A stretch of 64,000 nt of DNA. It comes from Elusimicrobium minutum. Its GTDB lineage: Bacteria; Elusimicrobiota; Elusimicrobia; Elusimicrobiales; UBA9959. The notes under the pieces were generated by a model, which had not been told where the DNA came from, made no database searches, and saw only the letters and a program-made list of their open reading frames with translations. Shown one piece after another: positions 38,240 through 47,981 of this stretch. Positions within the stretch are counted from its first letter, which is position 1. Each line of letters opens with the position of its first letter. The stretch lies in NCBI GenBank assembly GCA_020723765.1, contig DYIF01000003.1:62001-126000 (forward strand), read 5' to 3'. The position numbers were made by a program, and so were the translations under genes.

Positions 38240-39375
38240 AAAAGAGAAAAGTAATATCTTCCTTTTTTAAATTCTATTTCGACTATTTTTTTTACCGATA
38301 GCGATGTCGCCGCGTTTATTACGTTATTGGCGTCCTGACAGCTTTGACAAAGCGGAACTTTTTTAGATAATTTTATTATTTGTTCCACCGGCATTTTTCC
38401 TTTTCCTTTTTTTAATATCTCAATCAAACACTTTTCATCGTCGGTAAAATATATTTTTTTCTTCTCGGACTTTTTATATATCGGTTCAAATCCCTCCCAT
38501 CCGAAAATTTTTACATATTCCTTATCCACTCCGTCGCATTTTGTTTTGAAAACGCATTTTTTGCACACTTCTCCGCGTATTTTGTTCGAATTGGTCTTGT
38601 CGTCTAAATTTATAAGATTCATATGTGGAGATTTTACTACGGTATTAAAAGCTGATATGCCTATCAAGTTTTCCTCATATCCTTTTAGAAAACAAGGCGG
38701 GACATTTAAAAATAATATTTCGTTCGACATGTTGTTTTCTACCATTATCTCCACGGCTCTAATAAAAAATTTTTCACATTTTTTTAAACCGACTCCGATT
38801 TTTTTATGATTATAAAACATATTCCCTACGTATATCGGGTATATTACAACAAAGTTGGTGACTCCCATATCCAGAAGAAATTCTATTATCTCGGGCAGTT
38901 TGTCGTAATTATATTTATTTATGAGTATATTGTTGCCTATTCTTATCTTCAGTTTTTTCATGTTTTCTATAGCTTTTATTACTTTTTGATATGAGTTTTT
39001 TACGCCGGTAAGCATGTCGTGTATTTTGGGGTCGTTAGAAGTCAGGGAAAACTTACAAAAGGTAAGTCCCGCTTCTTTTAATTTTTTTGCTAAACTGTAG
39101 TTGGAAAGAGTAAGTCCGTTTGTTTGTATTCTTATGAAATTAAAACCCGTTTTTTTGGCGAATTTTATTATTTCTACAAGGTCTTCTCTTATCGTCGGCT
39201 CACCTCCGCTTAATCCCAATTTTTTATACCCCGCTTTTTTCGCTTTATAAATTTCTTTGAATATTTCTTCTTTTGATAGATATAAACTTCTATCATAGTC
39301 GCCTTGAGAACAAAAAGAACAATTAAGATTACATTTATAGTTTAAGAGTATTTCGTAACAGTCTCTATTTTCCAT
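38236..39375 (-). CDS. Radical SAM protein (Cx2Cx5CxG C-terminal subfamily) with extra C-terminal extension
   Basis: CNLNCSFCSQG; LSGGEPTIRED; CKKCVFKTKCDGVDKEYVKIFGWEGFEPI. Confidence 0.88.
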   Translation of the reverse strand: MENRDCYEILLNYKCNLNCSFCSQGDYDRSLYLSKEEIFKEIYKAKKAGYKKLGLSGGEPTIREDLVEIIKFAKKTGFNFIRIQTNGLTLSNYSLAKKLKEAGLTFCKFSLTSNDPKIHDMLTGVKNSYQKVIKAIENMKKLKIRIGNNILINKYNYDKLPEIIEFLLDMGVTNFVVIYPIYVGNMFYNHKKIGVGLKKCEKFFIRAVEIMVENNMSNEILFLNVPPCFLKGYEENLIGISAFNTVVKSPHMNLINLDDKTNSNKIRGEVCKKCVFKTKCDGVDKEYVKIFGWEGFEPIYKKSEKKKIYFTDDEKCLIEILKKGKGKMPVEQIIKLSKKVPLCQSCQDANNVINAATSLSVKKIVEIEFKKGRYYFSLL

Positions 39376-40414
39376 TTTTTATTCCGTGCATTCTTCTAAA
39401 ACTATTATATTTTATTAAAATTTTAAACTGTTTTTTTAGCGTTTGGCTTATCGTTTTTTGTATTTCGAGAATAATTTTCATCTTTTTGTCGATATCGCTT
39501 TTTTTAACGTAATTGTAAAAAAAATAAGCACCAATTTGGCAGAAAAGGTGGGTTGATTTAAACCCTAAGCTTTTAAATTTTTTAAAAAGAAGTTTTCTTT
39601 TTTCTATCGTTTTATCCGAAATATCGAAGCCTTTTAAGGTTTGCTCGTCTGCTCCTATTAACTTATCGCATAAATAAAATTTGCCGTCCGGCAGCAGCGT
39701 TATGTTGGAGCATTCTTTGATTTTATTTTTGAAAATATCGTCTATTATTTCGTATCTGTTGGAAATTTCGTAAAGTTCTTTTTTTTCTTTTATTAAATTT
39801 AAGTATCTTTTAAACATTTCGTTCAATTCTCTTTTTATTTTTTTAATATCTTTGATTTCCCAATCGTCGGAGTAATCTATGTTCCATCCTATTTTCCTGA
39901 AACCGAGTTCGTATAAATAAGATACGTTTGAGCTTAAAAAAGCTATATTTTTTCGGGTTACTACCATATTTGCGATTGTGTAGCTTATTAAATCGTATTT
40001 TTTAAAATTATTTATGGCGGTATCGTGAACTGATATTTTTTTGTTTTTAAAAACCCTCGATTTGTCGTTTGTTTTTTTGTCTCCGTCTATGCTTAAAACC
40101 GCTTTAACTTTACCGTTTTTAATAAACTCGGCTATTTTCTCGTTCATTATCGTGCCGTTTGTAAATAAGGTTATAGGTATGGTAGAGTCGGTTTTTTTTA
40201 TGTGGTTTATAAATTTAAAAATATTTTTTTTGATTAATAAAGGCTCTCCCCCCAGAATTATTATCTGAGGATTTTCGGCTATTTTTAAAAATTTTTTAAG
40301 CGCTTTTTTAAACTTAAAATAGGATAGTATTTCGCTTTTTCTTTTTTTGTAATGGCAATATCGGCATGAAAGGTTGCAGTTAAGAGTAGGGTATATTATT
40401 AATTTTTCTATCAT
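39365..40414 (-). CDS. Radical SAM protein (AnSME/SPASM-like)
   Basis: CNLSCRYCHYKKRKSE; IILGGEPLLIKKN; LLPDGKFYLCDKLIG. Confidence 0.87.
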   Translation of the reverse strand: MIEKLIIYPTLNCNLSCRYCHYKKRKSEILSYFKFKKALKKFLKIAENPQIIILGGEPLLIKKNIFKFINHIKKTDSTIPITLFTNGTIMNEKIAEFIKNGKVKAVLSIDGDKKTNDKSRVFKNKKISVHDTAINNFKKYDLISYTIANMVVTRKNIAFLSSNVSYLYELGFRKIGWNIDYSDDWEIKDIKKIKRELNEMFKRYLNLIKEKKELYEISNRYEIIDDIFKNKIKECSNITLLPDGKFYLCDKLIGADEQTLKGFDISDKTIEKRKLLFKKFKSLGFKSTHLFCQIGAYFFYNYVKKSDIDKKMKIILEIQKTISQTLKKQFKILIKYNSFRRMHGIKNGK

Positions 40415-41334
40415 TTGTCTTTTATGGGATTTAGCTCTTTATCTCCGTAGTTTTTTATATATTCTTTCCAGATTCCCTCGCATAGTTTGAAAAGCTTGCA
40501 TCCCTTGCAACGCTTGGTTTTTTCTCTTGCGTATTTTTTTCGAGATTTTACCACGTCTTCGTTTACGAAATCCGGAGCCCAATGCTTGGAAAGAAACAGT
40601 TTCGCCTCGTTTATTTCGCTTATCTGATCGAGATAGTCTGTAAAATAACATAACGGAACGTATCTTACCTTCCACTGATAATATCCCGCTTCTCTTCCGA
40701 TATCGAGGGCTTTTCTCATATATTTTGAAGCTATAGAAATTTTAGGAACCATATTCGAGAAATCTTTGTTGGCTCCTCCGTATTGAGGATCTACGAATAT
40801 ATATTCTACGTTTTTAATTTGCAATTTTACGTGAAGTTTGGCTATTTGAGGCAGTTTTTTGAAATTTTGCTTTACTATCGTGGTGTTGGCGTTTATGTTG
40901 TTAAATCCAATTTTTTTAAAATTTTCTATTCCTCTCATTAGTTCTATGAAGGAACCTTTTGAGCGAGTTAGAAGGTCGTGCGTTTTGGAGTCCGGTCCGT
41001 GTATGGAGAATATTATAGTGGATAGCCCTTTTTCTAAAGCTTTTTTAGCGAAGTTTATGTCCGAAAACATTCTTCCGTTTGTTGCTATTACTATATCGGG
41101 TATGTTTAATTTTTTAGCGGTGGATATTATTTTAAAAAAATCGTCTCTTATCGTGATTTCTCCGCCTATAAATTCTATTATGTCTATTTTCTCTTTTTTT
41201 GTGGCGAGATATATTTCTTTGATTATTTGGTCGGTAGTTTTGCTTTTTATTTTTCTTTTCTCCGAATTTATACAGAATCTGCAATTGTTGTTGCAATCGT
41301 AACCCACAAATATTACTATTTTTTTCTTTTTCAT
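40411..41334 (-). CDS. Radical SAM protein (Cx2Cx5CxG C-terminal subfamily)
   Basis: CNNNCRFCINSEKR; EFIGGEITIRDDF; CKGCKLFKLCEGIWKEYIKNYGDKELNPI. ATG 41334 gives 4 nt ATGA overlap with upstream stop; preferred over 41382. Confidence 0.88.
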   Translation of the reverse strand: MKKKKIVIFVGYDCNNNCRFCINSEKRKIKSKTTDQIIKEIYLATKKEKIDIIEFIGGEITIRDDFFKIISTAKKLNIPDIVIATNGRMFSDINFAKKALEKGLSTIIFSIHGPDSKTHDLLTRSKGSFIELMRGIENFKKIGFNNINANTTIVKQNFKKLPQIAKLHVKLQIKNVEYIFVDPQYGGANKDFSNMVPKISIASKYMRKALDIGREAGYYQWKVRYVPLCYFTDYLDQISEINEAKLFLSKHWAPDFVNEDVVKSRKKYAREKTKRCKGCKLFKLCEGIWKEYIKNYGDKELNPIKDK

Positions 41335-42527
41335 TTTAGTAAAGATACTATATTGGCGTCGAAAATAATTTCCATAATACATCCCGAAAATATTCCCAAA
41401 GCGAACGGCTTTGATCTTACAAATTCTATTTTAGCGTTTTTATCGGGATGTTTTGAAAGCCAATCTTTTAATTTTTCGACCTGCTCTTCGTCCAATCCGT
41501 CTTTAAACGCATCCTCAAAGACTCCTTCGAATGCCTCGTTGTTTCTAAAAACTTCAAGTTCTTTGGACGATAAAACCATTCCTGGTTTTATTTCTTCTTT
41601 GGAAGCGTAGTAAGTATTGTGTATTTCTATTATCTGTTCGAATAAAATTTTCCCTAAAAAAAATATTCCGCCGAATTTCAAAGTGTTTTTAAAAGCGATA
41701 GTTATTACTTTAGCTAAAAAATCGACCGGGTGCGGATTTAGTATTACGCTCAGGATAAAAACCGAATACATAAAAATCATTATATATTTCCATAGTCTTG
41801 ATTTTAGGAATTGAGAAATTTTAGGCCATAAGAAAAACATTAAAAAAAAGAATATGTCGGTTCTTTTGAATATATTAAAAACATATTCTTGAAGCATAAG
41901 ATTTAACATCTGCTTGTAAACGAATATGGATATTACATTAAAAAAAGTGATTAGTATGATTGGAGATTTATAGTTTATTTTTTTAATTTTGTTTAAATAA
42001 AAATTTTTTAATTCTTTAAATGCGTCCTTGTCGCCTGTGTTTACCATGGATATGTTATCTTTTACGTATCTAAATACAGAAAAAAACGCCGACAGTATGA
42101 ATATGTTTATTAAAACGGATATCCATAAATAAGATGGAAATCCTTTTGCGTTATAGTTTATAAGAGGTATAAAGCAAAGGTTTGCTATGTAAAACTTGGA
42201 ATCTCCTGCCGGCCATATTTCTCCGTACCATAGTATATATGAAAATATTACGGAATAAAAACAGTGCAATATGTAATTTTTATAAAAAATAATATTCATA
42301 TAATTTGTGGAGATGTCGGAGTATCCGGCTATCGTATTTATTATATTGATTAGAATAAGCGCCGATATTATCTTAAAGCCGAGTATTATTTTTGAGTTTT
42401 TTATTTTGCCGGTTTCAAAATCTTCTCTTACTATCGATATTCCCCATATGAGATAAAGGGTAATGGAAATATACGATATTATTTCCGGTATTTTATTCGC
42501 GTATTGTTTTAAGCTCAGCGTCTCCAT
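41331..42527 (-). CDS. Divergent A24 prepilin-peptidase-like polytopic membrane protein
   Basis: VREDFETGKIKNSKIILGF (cf. D..x..IPN) and GEIWPAGDSKFYIANLCFIPL (cf. GxGDxK) in a multi-TM context. Confidence 0.6.
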   Translation of the reverse strand: METLSLKQYANKIPEIISYISITLYLIWGISIVREDFETGKIKNSKIILGFKIISALILINIINTIAGYSDISTNYMNIIFYKNYILHCFYSVIFSYILWYGEIWPAGDSKFYIANLCFIPLINYNAKGFPSYLWISVLINIFILSAFFSVFRYVKDNISMVNTGDKDAFKELKNFYLNKIKKINYKSPIILITFFNVISIFVYKQMLNLMLQEYVFNIFKRTDIFFFLMFFLWPKISQFLKSRLWKYIMIFMYSVFILSVILNPHPVDFLAKVITIAFKNTLKFGGIFFLGKILFEQIIEIHNTYYASKEEIKPGMVLSSKELEVFRNNEAFEGVFEDAFKDGLDEEQVEKLKDWLSKHPDKNAKIEFVRSKPFALGIFSGCIMEIIFDANIVSLLK

Positions 42528-43380
42528 AAAGTTCGTAATACCTCTTCATAAGTCCTAAACATTTTTTCTTTAGTTTACAGCCTTTGCATTTATAGGTGTA
42601 GATCCTTTCTTCTTTCGGTAAAGTAATCCATGCGTATTTTCTTAAGTTTTTGTTTAAAACGCACAAAGGAAAATGGTACAATCTTAAATTAATCCCCTTT
42701 AAAATATCTTTAATGGAATATATCTTTTGTGCGGATTTTGATAATTTTAAATAAATCTTTCTTTTATTTTTCTCAGAAATACCTTCTATTTCGTAATGTA
42801 TTATCGTTATTCTCCAATTCTTATAGCCCAATAAAAAATCTTTTAAAAATAATATCGTTTTATCGAGCTCCTTTATGTTAAGTTTATGTATCACTATTCT
42901 TATTTCCAATTCTCCTTTAAATTTTAAGGCTATATTTTTTATCCCGTTAACGGTTTGTTCATAACTGTTTTTTATCCCGGTTATTTTTTCGAATGTTTTT
43001 TTGTCGTAACTGTGAAAACTTACGGCCACCGTAAAAGGAGGCTTTGCGACGGATACAAATTTTGTCAAAAATTTTTCATTTGAAAAACTTCTGCCGTTTG
43101 TAAGAAGGGTTATCGGTATTTCGCTCAACTCTTTGCGCAGGTATGTTATAAATCGTAAAAAATCGGGATGTAGCGTCGGTTCTCCCCCGGTTATATTAAT
43201 ATAGTTTTTTTTGTCGAAATTGGAATTATAAACGTTTATTCCTTTTATGTATAGCTTTAATTTTTTTATTTGAGTTTTTATATCGTAGTTTCCCAGCGGA
43301 TTTGAATTGGAATATTCTTTCGGATTTGTGCACATAACGCATTTGTTGTTGCATATATTCCATAAAGATATATCAGGCAT
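42493..43380 (-). CDS. Radical SAM protein, HxsC-like
   Basis: CNNKCVMCTNPKEYSN; NITGGEPTLHPDF; TLLTNGRSFS; GELEIRIVIHKLN; CKGCKLKKKCLGLMKRYYELYGDAELK. Confidence 0.78.
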   Translation of the reverse strand: MPDISLWNICNNKCVMCTNPKEYSNSNPLGNYDIKTQIKKLKLYIKGINVYNSNFDKKNYINITGGEPTLHPDFLRFITYLRKELSEIPITLLTNGRSFSNEKFLTKFVSVAKPPFTVAVSFHSYDKKTFEKITGIKNSYEQTVNGIKNIALKFKGELEIRIVIHKLNIKELDKTILFLKDFLLGYKNWRITIIHYEIEGISEKNKRKIYLKLSKSAQKIYSIKDILKGINLRLYHFPLCVLNKNLRKYAWITLPKEERIYTYKCKGCKLKKKCLGLMKRYYELYGDAELKTIRE

Positions 43381-44770
43381 CGAACCACCTCATAAATAAA
43401 TCCAAGTTTTTTTTGTTTTTTAAAATTTTTATTATTATTTTAAATATTCCTTTTTCTATCCGACACCAGTAAAACGATTGGTTCGATCCGAAGGGAGTTT
43501 TAGATGTTTCGTAATTAAATACGGGACATACTCCGCAGTAAGGCTTAAAAGCGCAATTTACGCATAGGGGCTGATTTTCAAGACAGGATGACAATAAACA
43601 TAATTTTGCTGGCGAAGAATTTACGACATCTTTATATTCGGATTTAAAAACATTTCCAACCTTAAAGGTTTTATCGTTTTGCGCTCCGACCATCCTTCCT
43701 TCGTCGCAGGTATATATATCCCCATCGTAATTATAAGCTAATTGTCCTATAACTGCGCCGCAAGGGTTTCTAAGGTCCAAAAAATTCGGATCTTGTTTTA
43801 ATAATATTTTTCTTAATTTTATAGCGGCGTTTCTTTCCACGAATTTTTTTCCTTTTTTGTTTATTTCTATTATGTAATTCAAAGATTTTTCGTAAAAATT
43901 TAAAAACTCTTCCGATGAGTATCCTATTTTTCCCCATATATTTTTTGCGTAACCTATCGGTGATAGAGGCCTTAAGAATATTCCGCCAAGGCCCAAATTA
44001 AGATATTCGTCTATTATTTCTTTATGATGGTTAAAGGAGTATCTTGTGGTGGTCATTAAAGCCGAAGGCATAAAATCGATATTTCCGTCATTTGTCAAAT
44101 CGATCATTTTTTTAATCATCTTATACCAGTATACGACTTTATCGTATGACGAGGATGGATGATATATTCTATTTTTATCGTGAATTTGTTTGGGTCCGTC
44201 TAACGATGTGCATATGGATATTTTGTTTTCTATTAAAAATTTTAGTTTTTGATTGTCCATTAAAGAAAGGTTTGTCACTAAGCTTATTATTATATTTTTG
44301 CCTATTTTTTTGTTTTTCTTTTTTATGTATTCTATGCCCTTTTTTAGAAGATTCCAATTTAAAAGAGGCTCTCCGCCTTGAAATTCTATTGTTATGTTAG
44401 GATTTGGAGTATCCATTATAAAATCTATGGTTTTTATCAAAGTTTTTTCGTTTATTTCTTTATTGAATTTGGAGTCGGTTGCTCTGCAGTACATGCAAAA
44501 ATGATTGCATTTTAATGTCATTACTATTATATGAAGACTCGGAGAAGAATAGGCGTATTTGTTTATTCCTGAGTAAGATTTAATGAAATTTTTTATGTTT
44601 TCTGGTTTTGTAAAATATTTTTTGCTCCAAAAACATTTGCCTTCTAACTTTTTATCTTTTTTCCCTTTTATTACGCTTTCAAATTGTCTTTTGTTTAACA
44701 ACAAACCTTCACCAGAATCGTTAGATACAAAGTAGGTATTTTTATCTATTTTTTCAAAATAAAAATTCAT
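43373..44770 (-). CDS. Radical SAM/SPASM protein, HxsB-like (copy 1)
   Basis: SLHIIVMTLKCNHFCMYCRAT; IEFQGGEPLLNW; DIYTCDEGRMVG; SSCLENQPLCVNCAFKPYCGVCPVFNYE. Confidence 0.85.
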   Translation of the reverse strand: MNFYFEKIDKNTYFVSNDSGEGLLLNKRQFESVIKGKKDKKLEGKCFWSKKYFTKPENIKNFIKSYSGINKYAYSSPSLHIIVMTLKCNHFCMYCRATDSKFNKEINEKTLIKTIDFIMDTPNPNITIEFQGGEPLLNWNLLKKGIEYIKKKNKKIGKNIIISLVTNLSLMDNQKLKFLIENKISICTSLDGPKQIHDKNRIYHPSSSYDKVVYWYKMIKKMIDLTNDGNIDFMPSALMTTTRYSFNHHKEIIDEYLNLGLGGIFLRPLSPIGYAKNIWGKIGYSSEEFLNFYEKSLNYIIEINKKGKKFVERNAAIKLRKILLKQDPNFLDLRNPCGAVIGQLAYNYDGDIYTCDEGRMVGAQNDKTFKVGNVFKSEYKDVVNSSPAKLCLLSSCLENQPLCVNCAFKPYCGVCPVFNYETSKTPFGSNQSFYWCRIEKGIFKIIIKILKNKKNLDLFMRWFDA

Positions 44771-45672
44771 TTTGTTATTACCGGTTTAAATTCATCCCAA
44801 CCGAATATTTCCGGATATTCTCTCCATGGACCTTCGCAAATTTTGAAATAAACGCATTTTTTACACTTTTTGTGTTTTAATTTGCCTTCGTTTCTTCTAT
44901 ATTCTCCGTAGTTTTCCACGAATACTTCGGCATCAACCACGGGGCCGTCCGGTATTATCTTTTCCGCCACGCATTCTTCGTATCCTTTCATAAAACAATA
45001 AGGAATGGCTTCGGTATAACATTTTATCCCCTTTGAAATTCCTATATCCAGAGCCTTTTTTAGATACGGCATAACTTTGCTTTTTTTAGGAACTATCCAC
45101 TCTCTTTTTTCCCATGCTGTTCCTATGATATGGACAAAAGCGAATTGAAATTGGTCGACTTTGAGATATGTTAAAAGTTTGGCTATTTGCGGTAGATCTT
45201 TATAGTTTAAAGACGTAATTACGGTATTGGTTAGCACATATAAACCTAACTTTTTCGAGTTTATTATTCCTTTTATGGTCTGGTTAAAGCTGTTGTCTGC
45301 GTTTGTAAGTTTATCGTGGATTTCCGGTTTGGAGCCGTGTAGAGCCGGGCTTATTTCGTTTGCTCCGGCGGATTTGATTTTTTTTAAAAAGCTCATATCG
45401 GAAAGAGTCCTTCCATTTGTTTGTAGTTGTATGTATTCGTATTTTAATCGCTTAGCTTCTTTTATTAGCTCTATTAAATCGGGGTGTAGAGTGGGTTCTC
45501 CCCCGGTAAATACCACGCTGTTAGCTTGCGATTTAATTCCGTCTTTTAACGCTTTTATTACCTCCGACTTGGTTTTCCTCTCTATGAAAGTTCTTTTGGC
45601 GCCCTGAGCGCAAAAATCGCACTTGTTATTGCAGTTAAAAGTTATTTTTATGTCGATTTTTTTCCTTATCAT
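44767..45672 (-). CDS. Radical SAM protein (Cx2Cx5CxG C-terminal subfamily)
   Basis: CNNKCDFCAQGAKR; FTGGEPTLHPDL; CKKCVYFKICEGPWREYPEIFGWDEFKPV. Confidence 0.88.
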   Translation of the reverse strand: MIRKKIDIKITFNCNNKCDFCAQGAKRTFIERKTKSEVIKALKDGIKSQANSVVFTGGEPTLHPDLIELIKEAKRLKYEYIQLQTNGRTLSDMSFLKKIKSAGANEISPALHGSKPEIHDKLTNADNSFNQTIKGIINSKKLGLYVLTNTVITSLNYKDLPQIAKLLTYLKVDQFQFAFVHIIGTAWEKREWIVPKKSKVMPYLKKALDIGISKGIKCYTEAIPYCFMKGYEECVAEKIIPDGPVVDAEVFVENYGEYRRNEGKLKHKKCKKCVYFKICEGPWREYPEIFGWDEFKPVITK

Positions 45673-45696
45673 TTATAATATTTTATCATTTTTAGA

Positions 45697-46947
45697 TTAG
45701 TCGTAAGTATTTAGCCAACTATGGAAAACAGATCTATATTCCGAATTTCTTAAAAATTTTTTTAGGATTTGAAATATTCCCTTAAAAAGTTTACACCTAT
45801 CGTTGGTTATCATATTGCCGTAAATAGAATTTTGGGTTATATAATTATAATAGCCGCCTATTTTGCAGTATATCGCATACTCGCATCTTGAACAAAGCGG
45901 TCTTGTCAATTCCTGAAAATTTTCCAACATAAACTTTTGAGTTTTAGGTTTTTTTATTAAATTTTTGAAATTTTTAATATTTTTTACGTTTTCGATTAAG
46001 AATATTTTATCTCCGTTTTCGCCCAATATTCTCGCCTCGTCGGAAGGATAAATGTTTGCGTTTATGTCGTATGCGAGTCTGTGGTATATATCTATCGCTC
46101 TATATCTGGGTTTTTTCTTTTTTATTAAATCGTATAAAAGTAGATAAGCCCCCTTTTCATATACGGGAATGCCTTTTTTTATGTTTATGTTGATTATATG
46201 CTTTAAAGCTTTTTCGTAAAATTCCAAATAATCTTCGTATTGGTATCCGAATTCTTTCCAATTTAACCATGCTCTCCCGTAAGGTTCTATAAAACCCAAT
46301 TGTATTCTCATAACGCCCAATTTTAAATATTCTTCTATTATATCTTTATGGCGTTTAAGAGATTTTTTTGTGATAGTTGTTATTATATTGGGATATTCTA
46401 TACGCCCGGTTTTTGCGTAATATACGAGCTTTTTAAGATTTGATATGACTTTTTCATAAGAATCTGGCCTGTTTGAATCGTGTATTTCTTTCGGACCGTC
46501 TAACGATGTGCAGATTGTAATTTTATATTTTAATATAAGTTTTATCGCTTCTTCTTTTAGTTCCGTAAGATTTGATACGACTGAAAAATATATTTTTTTA
46601 TTAAATTTTTTAGATTTTTCGCTCGAATATCTTAAAGCTTCTTTTAAAACATCCAAATTTAAAAAAGGCTCTCCGCCTGTAAATTCTATATAATACGATC
46701 GTCGGGGAATTGTAAATATAAAGTCTATTATTTTTATGGCCGTTTTTGAGTCCATGGAATTTTTGGCGGTTCCGGAGTCGGCTATGCAGTATTTACATAG
46801 ATTGGCGCATTTTCCGGTTAAGGAGATTATATGACCCTCCGGGCCTTTATAATCCAGATAATATCTATTTTTGATTAGATTAAGTATTTCATAATAAGAT
46901 TTTTTGGGAAATATGAAGGGTAATAAAATTTTATCTTTTATAGTCAT
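45697..46947 (-). CDS. Radical SAM protein, HxsB-like (copy 2)
   Basis: CANLCKYCIADSG; IEFTGGEPFLNLDVL; NIYPSDEARILGENGDKIF; RPLCSRCEYAIYCKIGGYYNYIT. Confidence 0.84.
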   Translation of the reverse strand: MTIKDKILLPFIFPKKSYYEILNLIKNRYYLDYKGPEGHIISLTGKCANLCKYCIADSGTAKNSMDSKTAIKIIDFIFTIPRRSYYIEFTGGEPFLNLDVLKEALRYSSEKSKKFNKKIYFSVVSNLTELKEEAIKLILKYKITICTSLDGPKEIHDSNRPDSYEKVISNLKKLVYYAKTGRIEYPNIITTITKKSLKRHKDIIEEYLKLGVMRIQLGFIEPYGRAWLNWKEFGYQYEDYLEFYEKALKHIININIKKGIPVYEKGAYLLLYDLIKKKKPRYRAIDIYHRLAYDINANIYPSDEARILGENGDKIFLIENVKNIKNFKNLIKKPKTQKFMLENFQELTRPLCSRCEYAIYCKIGGYYNYITQNSIYGNMITNDRCKLFKGIFQILKKFLRNSEYRSVFHSWLNTYD

Positions 46948-47969
46948 TAGTGTTTGTAGAACGGAGAAATCGCTACGGGTTTGGAAATCGTTTTTATCGG
47001 TTCGAATTCTTTGCCCCCGAATATTTTATAATACGATTTTTCAAACCCGGCGCACAAGTTAAAGTATATGCATTTTTTACATTTATCGGTTTTCATTCTG
47101 AGGGTATTAGTGATATGTAAGTACATGGAATTTTTATATGATTTTTCCGGCAGATAAAGATCATCGTCGTTGAAAGGAATTTGCCAGTCAGATATTATAT
47201 GTTCGCATCCCGGAGCGACGCAAGGGACGAAGTTGCTTAAAATTGGAGAAACAGGAAGTATGTTTTTAGATTCTAAAAAAGAAAGAGTTTTTAACACATA
47301 AGGAACGATATCCGAATAACTTACTTTTAGTTTGTGTGAATTTTTATCGGCGATTCCTATAAAATGAGCCGCTATTAAACTATATGTTTCTATACCGTAA
47401 TTATCGTATAAAAATTTTACCATATCGGGGATATGTTTATAATTCAATGCCGTTATGGCTATGTTTGCCGTTACATAAATTTCGTTTTTTATGGCGTTTT
47501 CTATACCCTTTATCGTTTTTTTAAAAGCTCCCGGCGTTCTTACGGTTTCGTCATGTTTTTGAGGTATTATATGATGTATTGAAAAAGAAGCGCTATTTAA
47601 CCCGGCTTTTTTAATTCTTTCGGCGAAAACCGGATCGGCCATTTTTTGTCCGTTTGTTACTATTTGTATGACTTTATATCCTTTTTTTTTCGCAAATAAT
47701 ATGGCTTTGTCGAGTTCGGGATATATCGTGGGCTCTCCGCCTATAAATTGTACTATTTTGCTTCCGTTTTGATAAGAAGATATCAAATCCTTAAACACGT
47801 TTGAAATCAGCATTGGGTTTTTGTTTTTCCATTCATCTAATTCCGGAGAGCTGTAACAAAAAACGCATTTTATATTGCATTTGTAATGTAGAGTTATTTC
47901 GCAGACTTTTGTTCTATGATAAGGCCATTCGTATTTTTTAATTGCTTCTATTGTGGACAGAGAATTCAT
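46947..47969 (-). CDS. Radical SAM protein (Cx2Cx5CxG C-terminal subfamily)
   Basis: CNIKCVFCYSSPELDEW; QFIGGEPTIYPEL; CKKCIYFNLCAGFEKSYYKIFGGKEFEPI. Confidence 0.88.
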   Translation of the reverse strand: MNSLSTIEAIKKYEWPYHRTKVCEITLHYKCNIKCVFCYSSPELDEWKNKNPMLISNVFKDLISSYQNGSKIVQFIGGEPTIYPELDKAILFAKKKGYKVIQIVTNGQKMADPVFAERIKKAGLNSASFSIHHIIPQKHDETVRTPGAFKKTIKGIENAIKNEIYVTANIAITALNYKHIPDMVKFLYDNYGIETYSLIAAHFIGIADKNSHKLKVSYSDIVPYVLKTLSFLESKNILPVSPILSNFVPCVAPGCEHIISDWQIPFNDDDLYLPEKSYKNSMYLHITNTLRMKTDKCKKCIYFNLCAGFEKSYYKIFGGKEFEPIKTISKPVAISPFYKH

Positions 47970-47981
47970 AATTATATTTTA

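Noticed and set aside
40439-40675. 78-aa basic ORF as a second RiPP precursor
   Set aside because: Alternate frame of the radical SAM gene 40411-41334; no SD, no leader-like or repeat core.
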